Shown one piece after another: positions 1 through 12,400 of a stretch of 64,000 bases of DNA. The stretch comes from Trogon surrucura. Lineage: Eukaryota; Chordata; Aves; Trogoniformes; Trogonidae. Both the position numbers and the translations under genes were made by a program. Within the stretch, counting starts at the first letter, position 1; each line of letters begins with the position of its first letter. The stretch lies in assembly GCA_020746105.1 (NCBI GenBank), contig CM036658.1, positions 32,575,099-32,639,098 of the forward strand, given 5' to 3'. The notes under the pieces were generated by a model that was not told where the DNA came from, did not search any database, and worked only from the letters and a program-made list of their open reading frames with translations.

Positions 1-3000
1 ATGTAATAGGGAGAATAAGAATCAGTAATTCATTATCTTATTACTATTTAACATGCAAATTGCAGTAGGACATAAAGGACCTTATAATGCAAACATCAGA
101 CCTTCAGAAATGCAAAGTGTACAATCTGCACATGATTCCCAGCACAGCGACACCTGGGACCTCCAGAGCAAGGGGAGACTACCCGGGGGAGAGCAGGACT
201 GGTGGGCCCCAGCAGTCCCCTAGGCAGTTCCTTTCTTCTTTCCATGCCTTTGCACATTGGGAGCAAACACCTATGGCCTGAATATCCCAGGGACAAACAA
301 GAGGGAAAAGTGTCCCTATGGCTTTTCTCCCCCAGCCAGCTTGCATAGACGGACTTAGATATAAGCAGTGCCCAACAGAGCACTGCACACTGGTGCAAGC
401 CAAACGAAGCAGGTTAGAAACCATTCTGGAAACAATAACCTCTCTTTCTCAGTATGCCTACAGGGAAGAGATAAATCCATGGTTTGGTTTTCAGGCCATA
501 TCAGGAAGACAGGGAAAATGCAGGTTGCGATCACATCTGGTTTTGCCTGCTCTCTCAGTAAATGAGGGGTATGGATAGGAATAGCTGGTAACAGTCAAGT
601 TTCACTTAAAATAGCAGTAGGTCACACTCACAGGATGCTTTTCAAAGAGGGCAAGGACTGGTGCTAGCTGTAAATGGGGAGAGCAGCATGTGGGAAGCAA
701 CTCAATTGACAGGCAAGGACCCAAGAGGTCATGTAACAGGGTTCAAAGTCTGTTTAACCATGCAAAGCCAAGCTGGGAAAGTGCCTAATAAAGCATCAGC
801 TAGGTGAGGCACAGCTTTCTGTGTTGAATTGCACTGTCTGGGCTAAATCACTGGGAAAGCAAAGCCTTCCGCATGGCAGCCGTGCTGTTAATGGGTCTCA
901 TCCCTGTGCTGCCCTCCACCATCACACGCATGGGCAGGCTTCACAACCCCCCTTCTCCACATCCCACAGGGAGGAGGGGGGGAACAGTGACAGCAAGCAC
1001 AGGCAGCTGCGGCCAGGCTCCCGATAAGAAAACCCGAGGATTTTATGTGGTTCTTGTAACCAGATATCTGGTCCCTGGAGGGTTTGAATAGATTTTGCTG
1101 GGTGCATTTTACCACCTGCCCGAACAGGCTTGCAGCGAGCTGCCTCCTTGCAGGCTGCTCCAGAGGAAAAGTGTTTGCATGACTGTGAACACCAGAAGGA
1201 TGGCAGAAGTCAGGGACTGCAAAGCCCACAGGGGACCCCCTGCCAAGCAGTTTAGGTCATGAGAAGGCTCATCATCTGCCTTTTGGGGTGGCCCAGTGTA
1301 AGGAGAGAAACAAAGCAGAAAATAGGCAGGAGGTGGAGGTCTAAACACATGTGGTGGTGGTGTCCCAAGCCCCTTGACATCAGCAGTGACTTGTGCAAAG
1401 TGCTGGGAGACAATCCCCCCCGTCCTTGGGGACACAAGGGTTGTGGAGATGGGGTGCAGGTTGAGGGAAAACTCGTGTGCCTGGGTTCCACCTGACAATC
1501 TCACCAGCCCTCCTGGCTGGGAAGCCACAAGGCATTTTTCATTCATTGGGAGGAGTTATTTAAAGGATAAAATACCTGAGGGGCTCCAGGCTTGGGAGGA
1601 CAGACACCATTTGTCTAAGCTTATTTCAGGGAAAATAATACATTTCCAGAACAGCTAGATGTGAATGCAGACAGCTTTTAACCTATAAAAGCACACAAAC
1701 AAACCATGCAACAAGAGCAGTTCAAAGACATCTCATTTACTTGGAAGCAGAAACTCCATTCATTCAAAGACATGGCAGTAAAAACCTAGGGGACAGAAAG
1801 CTTTAGAAAGGGCATTTTAAACAATGTTTAACCTAGTCCTGAAATACTTTGGCCGACATTCAGATAAAAGTTGAAGAGAAAGAGAAAAAAAATACTAATT
1901 CCTTTGAAAACTTCCATGAAACAGCCCTACTTTTATTCCTAGTTTGTTTCACTTCACAACTATTTTGAATTAGCTCTTTGTTACTCTAAGTGAGTCTTTC
2001 CTGCTGAACTAAAATTATGAGTCAGATAGGAATTATCCACTCCTTTGTTTTACAGAAAAGACTATTTACCTAAATGCTGTCATGTTTAGCAGTCTTAATA
2101 TTGTTTCTTCATATTATTTTATTTTGGCTGTTAAGCTTAGTCCAAATAAGCCTCAGGTAACCTAGATTTAAAATAAAATAAAATGGTGATTATTTGAATA
2201 GTAGAAATTCACTCTTCCATCTTCTGCAGTTCAATATATGGTTCAGGGCTTGCGTGCATGATTTATGTGCATGTATACACACTCCTAACACTGTCTCGAG
2301 TGTTTCCCCATCTTTGCAACTTGAGCTGCTGCAGTCACGTCGCATGTTAAGCTGTTAGAAACCAGAGCAAAGAGCCCAGAGTGAGAAATGCTCTTCTGTG
2401 GACCACCCCCAACAACTAGACTGCACCTTGGGAAAAGACTCAGCAGGAGGAGGTTTTCTGCCCTAAATTGCATCTCCTATTCACGGACTCTCTTTTATAT
2501 CCTGCCCTGCTCTGATATCTCTTAAGCTGCTCCTGGTCCTGTGCAACCCCAGGACATACAGTGTTGTGGGATTACTGCTTGTAGCCTGGCTACAGCCCAG
2601 GACACCGGGTGGTTTTGATCCTCTGTAGCCTAAAGGAGAAACTCCAGTAACTGGTAAAATCCTTCTGGAGCACAAATTCTTTTATGAAGATTAAAGAATA
2701 CATTTACATGCCCCATTGACTCCCAATCTCTTTTCAAATCTCATCTGAAAACATGTATTTTCTCCTTCACCTGTACCTCCTAATTTCTCACTCACTCATA
2801 TATTATTTATTGTTCTTCTTTACAGCTGTATTATTTAACTGTATAGAAATCTGTAATTGTAGTTTGCACAGAAGATTATACATAAAATAAACCAGTATTA
2901 TATATGTTACCCTAGGGACCTATATTAAAGATGAGCACATAAAATACAACTACAAATGTACTACACAGCCAACTCACTTGTGGCATTCTTAGTCCTTGTG

Positions 3001-4789
3001 GGGAGCAACATCCTGGGCTGCTGGAGTACATGTGGGCTTGGTGAGCAGCTCACGGAGGTGAAAAAGCCAGGCCTCCACTTAAAGGGGCAACTCCAGCTAT
3101 GACCTCTCTGCAGGTAAAAGGACTATCTTTTGATTTTCCAACAGAAAGACACCTCTGGAGCCAGATTTCCCATTCCTTCCTTACACCAAAGTGATTACAG
3201 CCAACCAAGAACAGCATGCTATACAGGTGAAGAGGGGTTGAACTAGGCCTTCAGCCAACACAAAAGACAAAATAATGGGAAAAACGGTAAATTTTAATTA
3301 AAGTCAAAGGTAGATTGGCTAACCATCCAGACACTCTGCTTTCTTAGGGTTATACTTCATGAATATTTGGCTCCCATAGTAATTTGGGAGAAACATGTAT
3401 AAAACTTCTATAAACAGTAAATATATACCAAGAGTGGTATAATTATGCTTCAGCCTACAGAAGTTACAAGAAGCCCTCTCATTATATATTCCAATAGAAT
3501 CACTTTAAATAATTAAATGGCTTCTTTCCTCATGATACCCAACTACTTCAAGTTCAGAATGACCCTTACAACAGTTTTTGAGGCAGGAAAATGCTACCCC
3601 ATCACACAGAGAATAGCAAGCCAAGGAGAAACAGAAAGGAAGGGCAGTTCTAGAGGGGAAGCTGGAGGCAGGACACAGCCCTAACTTGTCACTGGCCTTT
3701 TTTACCGTTCACAAAATCTGCTGAGCTCGCAGAGGTGTGGGGGACGCAGCAGGATCTGAGCCGTGTGTGCATTAGCTAATTCAGCCGGCGTAACTTGGCA
3801 CATCGTTGCTGGCTTCAGTGGCACTCTGTCAGCCTACACCAACTGAGGCTCTTGGACCTATGTCTAAAAAGTATATATTTCATCTACCTTTGATAGTTCT
3901 TGTAACAAAATACTGTAAAGTGCATTGCTGGAACCAAATCTGCCCCAGCAGGACACTGAAGTGGAAAACCTAAGATTTCTTTCTGTCTGTCTGATTACTG
4001 CTCTCACTCACAAACATGGTAACATACACCAGTAAATGCTTTTTGCATACCTAGGCATTTCTCTGAAGGACAGGAATATTTTGCAATTCATTTCTATTGC
4101 TACTATTCATTATGCTATTCAATTACTTTAAGTGCCCTAATTACTTATTTACAAAGGGTTAGTAACTCTGTACTTTGTACCGGACCTATGTACTAAGCCT
4201 GGAGGCGAAAATTTTATACATTTGTCTCTTGCTAGTACCTGTTTTCAGTAGCCCTTTCTTTCCTACAAGGCATCAAGTCAGGAAAGTTTTAGAGGGAAGG
4301 CATGACTTTCAGCTAACGGTGAGCCCAGACCGAGGCAAGCCTGGGAGTTGTGATGCTTTCCTGCACTAATTCTGATAGTGAAGTCAGGAACACCCAGCCT
4401 GTGTTTTCAGCAATGTCATGTGTAGACTGGGGGATGTGATGTCCTCAGGATGTCCACAGAGGACAATAGGCTGTGAGGGATGCTGTGTGCCAGGGCCACT
4501 GCTGGGAGATTCCTGCCTTGGTGGCACCAGCCCTGGAGCACTGGAGGCCCCACCAGCCTCATGGGCTGGCAGCCTGCCCCACTCCCTCACCTCTCCTCCT
4601 CACATCTTCCACCCTGTCCCAAAACATCAACTGCAAACAGTTCCTTCACCACAACTTGTTTTGGATTCAAGATTTTCCTATCTCCAGTTGGGCTTTTTTT
4701 CTCTAGTTAAGAAGCACAATTTGTCCATTTTTTTTCATGTTCTCTAGTCTACTGTATTACTCCCACTATCCTCTTGGCTCTAATGAAGC
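1..4789. other. Non-coding flank, no gene recognised
   Basis: I see no exon with flanking splice signals and no family resemblance in the small open frames here. The left 1.5 kb is richer in G and C and carries overlapping proline- and glycine-rich frames (the longest is 145 codons, minus strand, 1109-1546), which look like chance ORFs. The stretch 2700-2900 is AT-rich. A possible fossil repeat at about 3770-3845 is listed separately. The position on the 3' side of COMMD10 suggests intergenic DNA. Confidence 0.5.
3770..3845. repeat. Possible ancient, partly palindromic interspersed repeat
   Basis: The stretch contains GGCGTAAC near its left end and GCCTACACC near its right end, arranged as weak inverted arms around a centre reading GGCTTCAGTGGCACT, and is followed by CTGAGGCTCT. 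This resembles an amniote repeat I recall from turtles, crocodiles and birds, in which short arms flank a TTCAGTGG core. The copy is heavily diverged and I cannot name the family. It could be coincidence. Confidence 0.25.
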
Positions 4790-5215
4790 AATGTGCCCTG
4801 GTTTTGAGGTACAGTGTCCAAAACCAGACAGAACCAGATAGTTGACAGAACTATTTTCTGCATAGTGCAAAAGATATGTAACATGTGCCTTGCCTCCTTA
4901 CTGCCCTGTTCATGTACTAAGGGCAGGTGGGTTGTCACTTAACACTATGTCTGTGTATGACTGTCTATTTCCACTCAAAGTCATGTTTCTCCCCAATGTT
5001 GTTTGTGCAGCTGGTTTATTCTTTATGTGTTATATTTTAGACTCATCCCTATTAAGTTATATCCTATTTCTCGTAGTCCACATCTCTAATTTGTCACCAT
5101 TATGTGGAATGCTAATCCAGACTTTCAACCCCCTTGCAGCAGCACTGATAAGCATGATCACTAATATTCAGGTAATCAGTGAATTACTGAATAGTCCCAG
5201 GGGTCAGAGCTGCTG
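4790..5215 (-). repeat. Ancient CR1/L3-like LINE fragment, reverse transcriptase region
   Basis: Read on the minus strand, this matches the C-terminal part of a CR1/L3-type LINE ORF2, just after the FADD catalytic motif. Recognisable pieces are a GACAAATTAGAGA stretch (the conserved D-K-L-E segment), followed about 80 bases later by AATAAACCAGCTGCACAAA, and near 4800-4830 a diverged form of the C-x-x-F-W-A segment (TGTCTGGTTTTGGACAC). The reading frame is destroyed by many indels, so the copy is old and dead. The divergence from the younger CR1 copies in this window is obvious by eye. The clade (L3 or an old CR1) is my inference from remembered consensus patterns. The left boundary is approximate. 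Confidence 0.65.
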
Positions 5216-6293
5216 AACAGGTAGCTCGAAAGATGCCAGGCTCCCGCCACTCTGTGTCTCTAGATCCACCTAGTAACAAGGCTGAGCATACGTTCTCAGT
5301 TAAGCACAGCTTGCTCATCTTAAGGGGAAGCACGCAGATCATGGTCCTCCTTTCCTTCCAGCAAGTGGCCTTACACAGACATGCAGTGTCTGCAGTAGCT
5401 GGCCCTGGATGCACAGCCTCCCTGGCTGCCTTACAAGTCACAGCCCCACTCCAACTCCTGACATTCAGAGGTCCTCACGCACAGACACACACAAGTCCTC
5501 AAGGAAAGGTGCACACACTCTGGTCTCACCAGGTGCGAACATCTCAGTTGGCCAGGTGACCCCTTGACCATGATTTGACTCTTGCAGACAGTACTCACAC
5601 CCCTATCTGTTCATTTCTGTTCACATACATGTGGTCCCTTTTATCCTTTTTTCCATGTTTTCTCACACTTGTTCTTCCCTTTCTCTACCTCTGATCCTTC
5701 CCTAACCATAAGACTTGCACATACCCTACAGACACTCTACGAACATCTCACAGTAAGAGTTGCACAATCCCCAGATATTCTTCCCTAGCATCCCATTGCC
5801 CCCAGGCAGTGACTCCCCGAGGCTGCCTCTACCACCTACCCCATGGGGTCTCTCCCCACACCTTGGATCTATCACTTCCCAGATGCTTTTCTGACTATCT
5901 TTTCATCCACTCCACAGTAGACCACTATTTCAGCTTGCCAATGGCAGCTACTAGGTGACATAGCAAATACTATACACACTAAGATACGCTTGTGAAAGGA
6001 TCAAACTATGAGCCCGGCTCTATTGAGGCCCATGCAATTTTTGCTTTTACTGCATGACAAATAAATTCTGCCCCTCAACTCCTCTTGTCATGACCAGAGC
6101 CTCACATGGGCCCCTACACATTCCCAGGCACAGGAAAATAAGTGCGCAGACTTTCCCACAGCAATGGCCCTTATATGTTTCTGGCAGTGTGAGGCACAGG
6201 CATGACATCTAGCAACACACTGAGATTTCTGCTAGGCTTTGCTGGTCTGGAGCTGCTAGTCCAGGCAACTCAGTGTTTCTGTCTTGGGGAGGG
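5216..6293. other. Non-coding spacer, nothing recognised
   Basis: This is a C-rich, low-complexity-leaning stretch with several overlapping short open frames (about 85-108 codons) on both strands that lack any domain resemblance. I see no repeat with recognisable ends and no splice-flanked exon. Confidence 0.4.
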
Positions 6294-6480
6294 TCATAGA
6301 ATCATAGAATGGCCTGGGCTGGAAGGGACCTTAGAGATCATTTTAATCCAACCTCCATGTTGTGGGCAGGGACGCCACCTCTCGACTAGGTCAGGCAACA
6401 CATGAGAACCGAACGGGAATCGAACCCGCGACCTTTGGTGTTTCAAGCACCACGCTCAACCCACTGAGCTAAACCAGCCC
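6294..6480 (-). repeat. tRNA-Ile-derived SINE with CR1 3' tail (TguSINE1-like)
   Basis: On the minus strand, roughly 79 bases from 6480 down to 6402 fold as a tRNA-like cloverleaf. There is an A box at 6460-6471 (TAGCTCAGTGGG), an anticodon stem TGGTG/CACCA closing the loop CTTGAAA at 6441-6447, a short class-I variable region, and a perfect B box GGTTCGATTCC at 6416-6426. The overall wording is closest to tRNA-Ile(AAT), although the anticodon loop has changed. About 105 bases of CR1 3' end follow (CTAAGGTCCCTTCCAGCCC) and the element stops in ATTCTATGATTCTATGA at 6294. A tRNA head plus the tail of a partner LINE is the standard form of a LINE-mobilised SINE. From established knowledge, TguSINE1 of passerines has a tRNA-Ile head and a CR1-X tail, so this is probably that family. 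It is not a functional tRNA gene: the acceptor arms match only through wobble pairs and CR1 sequence follows directly. Confidence 0.85.
6416..6471 (-). promoter_or_regulatory. RNA polymerase III internal promoter (A and B boxes) of the SINE
   Basis: The B box GGTTCGATTCC (6416-6426, reverse strand) matches the consensus GGTTCGANTCC exactly. The A box TAGCTCAGTGGG (6460-6471) fits TRGCNNAGYNGG. The spacing is that of a normal tRNA gene, so the element could have been transcribed by Pol III when it was active. Confidence 0.75.
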
Positions 6481-9400
6481 TCAAGTCCCCCACAGTCAAG
6501 TGATGCCATGATGTGCCATTGATGGGCACCCACAAGGAGCTGGAGATGTGTCACAAAGCTTACTTAGGTACCGTGCTTGGGGAGGGATTTTCCTCTCTCC
6601 TGAGCTCTACTAACATGAAGGGAACAAAACAAAATCCATGTAGAGGGGAGATGGACACTTGCTAGTGTGTTCCAATATCGATTTGGCAGCCCTTTGTGGG
6701 AGACAGCTTGTTTTTCGATTACTTTCAAATCACCCTTAAATCAAGCTGCAGCAATACAGAAACATTTAATCACAATCTTCAAAATAGGTGGGACAGTTTA
6801 TTCTTTTGAAGATATAGGTAAAGAAATGAAGGGGAAATGTCCTTAACATACAGCTTGCGCAATATCAAAGGTCTTTCTGTTTCTTCGTCTTTTCTGGCCT
6901 TCCTCCAGAGCTGGCTGGATAGCACTCAACCTCGCTATAGCACGGGAACTCTTACAGTTAATCTCTTCCAATGGGATCTAACCTTCCTTGTGATTTGCGC
7001 CTCTTTCCTCCTCCCCCTGCTGTGTTCCTGAGACAGTCCTTGCACCCTCTAATCAAAACAAACATTGTTCAGCTCCTCGGAGCCCAAACACAGTTTTGCA
7101 ACAGCAAACATTTTCTCCAGGACTTGGCCAGTTAATCAACTACTCCTGTACGTAAAGAAGGGGGCATCCCCAGCCCCCAGAGCATTCAACTCTCGGGTGG
7201 AGACATCTCTCTCCATTTGCACCTTAAATTTGAAACTAGTCCATATATCTTCAAATACACTCAGACATCAATATCCCTACAGGAATAGACGTGTACAGCA
7301 CAACATTGGCTTGCAGCCAGCCACAGCTGGAATCAGCCACTCAGCAGCATAAGCTTACCCTCCCACAGCAGCTTTCTTTGGCCCGAACCAAGGCCAGAGG
7401 ATGAATGAACATTTATGCCTCTGTAGCATAAACATGCACAAGGCTCAAAGAAGAGGAAGGCCCCCTTATTGCCAGAGCACTGGATAAAATTGAGAGGACG
7501 GAGCAGAAAATGTTGGAGGGTAGAAGCTAGAGGCAGCAGAAAGCCTGTCCTCATGTGCGTGGTTAAAGTGACGGCTGCTGTTTTCACATCTCTGTAACTA
7601 TTGTTCTAAACAGAAAGTCATTTTATTTCCACAAGCCTAGGCTGTTTTGATGTTTACCCAGCATGCGGTAGGTGAACTGAGAGGATAGATCCTCTTGTGA
7701 CAAGTCTGTAAAGTTGCCTGAAAAAAATAACATATGTTATTGGAAGGATGGAAGTGAGAATATGGAAATTAAGGGCATGAAGTGTGACGTCTAAGCACCG
7801 AAGAAATAGTAAGGCATTCAAGAAATGCTAATGCTAATTTCAACATAAATTTACTGAAACTGACATTATTTCATTATTTGTTTTTGTGCTGTGAAGAGGA
7901 TTTGATTGGTGTAAGATTACTTTGAGATGTATTTAAAAGCCATATACAGAGTGAAGCAAATTATTACCTATCCAAAGTATAATACATTTAAATGAGAAGA
8001 CACCTTCCCTGCTATGTATCTGTGCATACCAAAGTGAACATCATCAGCTAGAAAAATCCTTCTAACAGTGTACATTTTACCTGCTGAAAACAAATCCACA
8101 CAAATGGACACAATGGCATACACCTAAATGTAACATATAACCGGCTCGGTTATAAAAATAAGTATCAACGGAATTCTAATTCATACACGATGGTACAGAA
8201 AATGCTAATTTGAGAAACGTCTGATACGAGCTTACAACATACTTAAAAGGTCTTTGCTTCAACATGCACTGGAGAGGTGCGGAAAATTCAGAGCAAGCTG
8301 ACAACATGTTTGATGTATTTTTCAGAAATCTCTGGAGCTCTGTCAACTTACCACAACTAATTCCAAATGGAAAAAGACCTTGAGACGGTGCACAAGGAAA
8401 GAATTGGATGCCATCTCTGACTACCTTCTGACACCAGAGAGAAAGAGAGAGAATATTTCATACATCCATTTGAGGTATTTCAGTTTCATTCGTCTGTTGT
8501 GACAAGGGAACACAGAAAAAGTACCCTGAGGTGGTGGGTTGGCTTGTTTTATACCACCACCAAAGTGAAAAAGAAATTACAAGTATTTTTGCCTTCTCAT
8601 AGTCAACAGTGACAGCTCAAGGAAAACATGAGCAACTCGTCCAAAAGCTCTGTGCACCATTACTCCATCATTCCATCAAGTCCGTGCACACACACAGATT
8701 CAGAGCTCACTCAACCTGCACGAAGCACTCTTGCAGTCCTCACTAATTCGGACAAAATATTTAGACACGCTGGGCTTTTCACTGTAATTATTCAGTGCTG
8801 ATGTTACCCTTTCCAGAAACCTTAGAAATGTTAGCAATTAATACTGAGAGTTTGAGTGAGGCCGAAGTATCTAAATAAAGGAATTTGTCCAAAGAAGTTG
8901 CTGGTAGTTGCATTATACAAATTGCCTGCATCCTTTGCGGGCAGAGGACTTCCTGGATGCATACAATAAAGAGGTCAGTATATTTAGGTGCCGTGACTGG
9001 CACACACATAGTAAATCACTGGAGACTTTGTCAGTATAACAGAGATTCTTAATAGAAGAAACAGAAAGAAAACTCTTTTCCAGCATGTTCACCATAACCA
9101 AGCACTTTCCTCAGAGCAGCTGGGTAGGTCAGCCTTTTTTGCTCTCATTTTGCATCAGAGGAAACACACCGCAAGTGCATCAGTGAGAGTTTCTGTGTTA
9201 CTGTTGCACTGGGATTTATCTTAGAACAAACAGGGCAGCGAGGAAGTTCAGGGCATTGTTTCTGTCTCGATGGAGCCTCCAGTACTCTAATGCTACAGAC
9301 CGTGCTGCTGTGTGGGCAGGTTTGCTGATAATCACCTCCATCCTCACATGCAAAAATTCCTATTATTATTTTGTTGGGTGTCTCCAGGGAAGAAGGTGGC

Positions 9401-12400
9401 ACCAGGAGCAGATGGTAAGGGGGTAGCAACTTTCTGAAAATCAGAGGTGGCAGTTCTGCATGACTAAAATGCCTAGGAAGATTTCTAGCCCGCACCTCTC
9501 CCACAAATGCAAATTATTCCCATCAGTGGGCTGGTGTGTCTCTGTGGGTAAAACAAACCCAGAGAGCTGAGGTTGACAGCACCTGGCCTCTGCATGTACA
9601 GGGGCAAAAAAAGCAAGCCCGTGGCCTCTGTCAGCTCCCTATACTGAAAAAAGATTGAGGGAGATCCTTCCTTTTGGGCCATGGAGCACAATTAGCTCGA
9701 ATCTCTCAGATTTCCTTTTCTGGAAGAGATTATTGGCAGGCCCCACTGCTCAGCAGTGCTGGGCAGCACAGGCAGAGAGGGACTCCTGCAAAGCATGTAT
9801 CGCAGGGGCCTCCCTGTACGTACTCATTCCCACCAGTGCCCGCTCCTGCAAGCATCTTGCTACCAACTGTGTACATTTGGAATCAACTCTGCTGCAGATT
9901 GAACAGCACAAGGGCTTGAAACACTTTCTTTCTCTTCAAGGGCACTAACGAACTCAGACAGCCAGTTGGTTACCAGCCGTGCCTGGAGGACCCACTCAGT
10001 GCTGAGCATCTCAGTGAGGATGCTCCAAAACTGCTCTACACCCTCCTCCCTGCATTGCCTTGGGCATCCCCTGCTCCCTCAGCCAAACTCCACCTAGCTT
10101 TGGCTGTGCTGTGAGACAGTTTTTGTCCCTGGCATGGACACCACCACTTCCCACCAGCTCAGTGAGTGGAGGGTCCTTGGCACCTTCCTCCACCCCACCA
10201 GCCCCATCCCTGTCCCTGCCCTGGGCTCTGCATCACCTGCAAAGCCACCCTATGCTCCTTCAGCTGGGAAACACTGGACACAGAGCCATCATTCCAATAC
10301 CCCAAACATTATGCTCACGGATAGCTAATGCCCATGTGTTTGTTTCCAAAACCTGACTTTGGATACACAGTCCTGACAACTCATCCCTCAGCAGCAGGAA
10401 TGCACCCGCCTTCCCTTTGCTGCTTGCCTGTTTATCCACTCTCCATTTTCACAAAATATGGAACTGTGACAGTGCCACCAATGTCTGTCAAGATTATGTG
10501 ATTACACTAACAACCTTAATATGTATTTCTTTACATAACAGCTAAGCAGACACTTCACACCCCAGCAAGCATTCAGCAGAGGCGAGGATCGAGGATCTTA
10601 ACATCAATGCAGATTAAACCCAGAACGCCATGGAAAAACATCTTGTAATTAGTGCAACCCAACCAGTTTCAATACAAATTATGTCTGGCCTGTAAGATAC
10701 AAAGAAGCTGTGAAATGGATTAGCTGAGACAAGGAAGGAGAGGCACAAAAAGAGAGAGGAAGAAACACAAGCACTAACTAAACTAGGCGGCATTGCTCAG
10801 AGTACAGACCTGTTTTCAAGGACACTACACGTGCTCTGGCAGTAGTAGTTCTTGCCTTTTCCCACAATGAGCTGTTACCTGCAGGGTAAAAAAAACCAAA
10901 CAACACACAACAGAGGCGGCATAAATGTGTGGCTTCTATTCGATGCCAAAGCTGGTTATCAGCAATGAGGCCCCATGTCCCACAGAGTACTTGTAAATTT
11001 ACTGTCGGCCTCACCTGATCTGCAGATAGGTTCATTGTTCAGTTATCTCAGTAAAGATTGCCAGTGTTTTGGAGGCTTTATGGTATCGACTATGGCAATG
11101 AAACTGAAATAAAGATCCTGGGACTGAAAATGTTAACCCTTCATGAGCCAGAGGGACCACTGTGTTTCTGTATAGGTTCTAGTGCAGAAGAAAAATGACC
11201 TGATCCATGCACAGGGATTAATTTACATAATACAGGCAAAGGCCTGAACCTGGAACATGGTGTGGAGGTGGGGGGACCTGGCTGCTTCCCACCTGAGACA
11301 GTGAGATGTATTAACGCACGTCATCAGTGGCAGTTGTGCAATGGGCAGGATCAATGCCACGAACACCCAGAGCCTGCTGCAGAGATGGATTAACCACCCT
11401 CTGGACACAGCCATTCCTGTGGCTTAAAGTGCTGGAGATATTAAATGAGAAACAGAGGTAGTAAATATACAATATCCATCAGAAAGACCCAGGACTTCAG
11501 AAGAGTCCTGTCACTTTCTCTGTTCCTTCCCTCTGCAGGGCTGGGTTGGCTTCTCCTACTACCTCCCCCTCGCTGTGTGTGGGAGACGCTAAATTACCAG
11601 CAGGAGGAATACATGGAAAGGATGAAATGCAGCCAGAGACACCCTAGCACTATCTTAAAAATGAAAAATGGAGTTTACTTAACTTGGTAAGGAGTGTTTG
11701 CACACAATATAGCAGCAGAGAGGAGAAAACACTGAAATACATTCTTGCAACAAGCAACCCCAGGCTATGAACAGCCTCTGGAAAATTAAAACATCCACAG
11801 ATGTTTTTGTTCATGGAGTATTACTTTGAATTAAATACATAAAACACATCCTAGTGAAAAAGATACATATTAAAATACGATGGAGATCATCACAGTGTGG
11901 ACACCTTCAAATGGTGTGATCTCTCCGACCTTCGCAGGAGGAGATGTACCAAAGTCAAAGGAGGATTGTAAAATCAGGCTCTTTGTAGAAACTTTCCTTT
12001 ATCTTCATATTCTTTCCCAGGAAAAGAAGTACAATTTTAAAAAAGAAAGCTTGCTGTCTACCATCAGTTATTAAGAAAGTTGTCTTTAATGTCTAGATTT
12101 GCATTCCATTTCAGTATTTCTATAGTACTACCTGCAGAACTACTTTGATAATACAAGTTTCTGTTAGAGGAATGACAGCTCTCTGAAAATGCCTTCCTGA
12201 GAAGTACCTGGACACTGAAAAATAAAGGTATAACAAAAAGGGAGGAGAAACGGTGATTTTCCTATTGATCTGAAGTTACTGATCTGCCACAGGGGGCTAC
12301 AATTTTGCAGGTGCCTCAAGTCATGTATGGCACGTGACATGACAGCTCTACCTTTTTAAGAGTCTGGATACTGAATCAGTTGGGAAAATACTATCCACCA

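Noticed and set aside
1109-1546. 145-codon open frame on the minus strand
   Set aside because: Proline/glycine-rich composition follows from the GC-rich DNA; overlapping frames are open on both strands; no family resemblance.
6402-6480. A functional tRNA gene
   Set aside because: The cloverleaf is good, but the acceptor arms match only through wobble pairs, the anticodon does not fit the body, and CR1 3' sequence follows directly. A SINE head explains it better.
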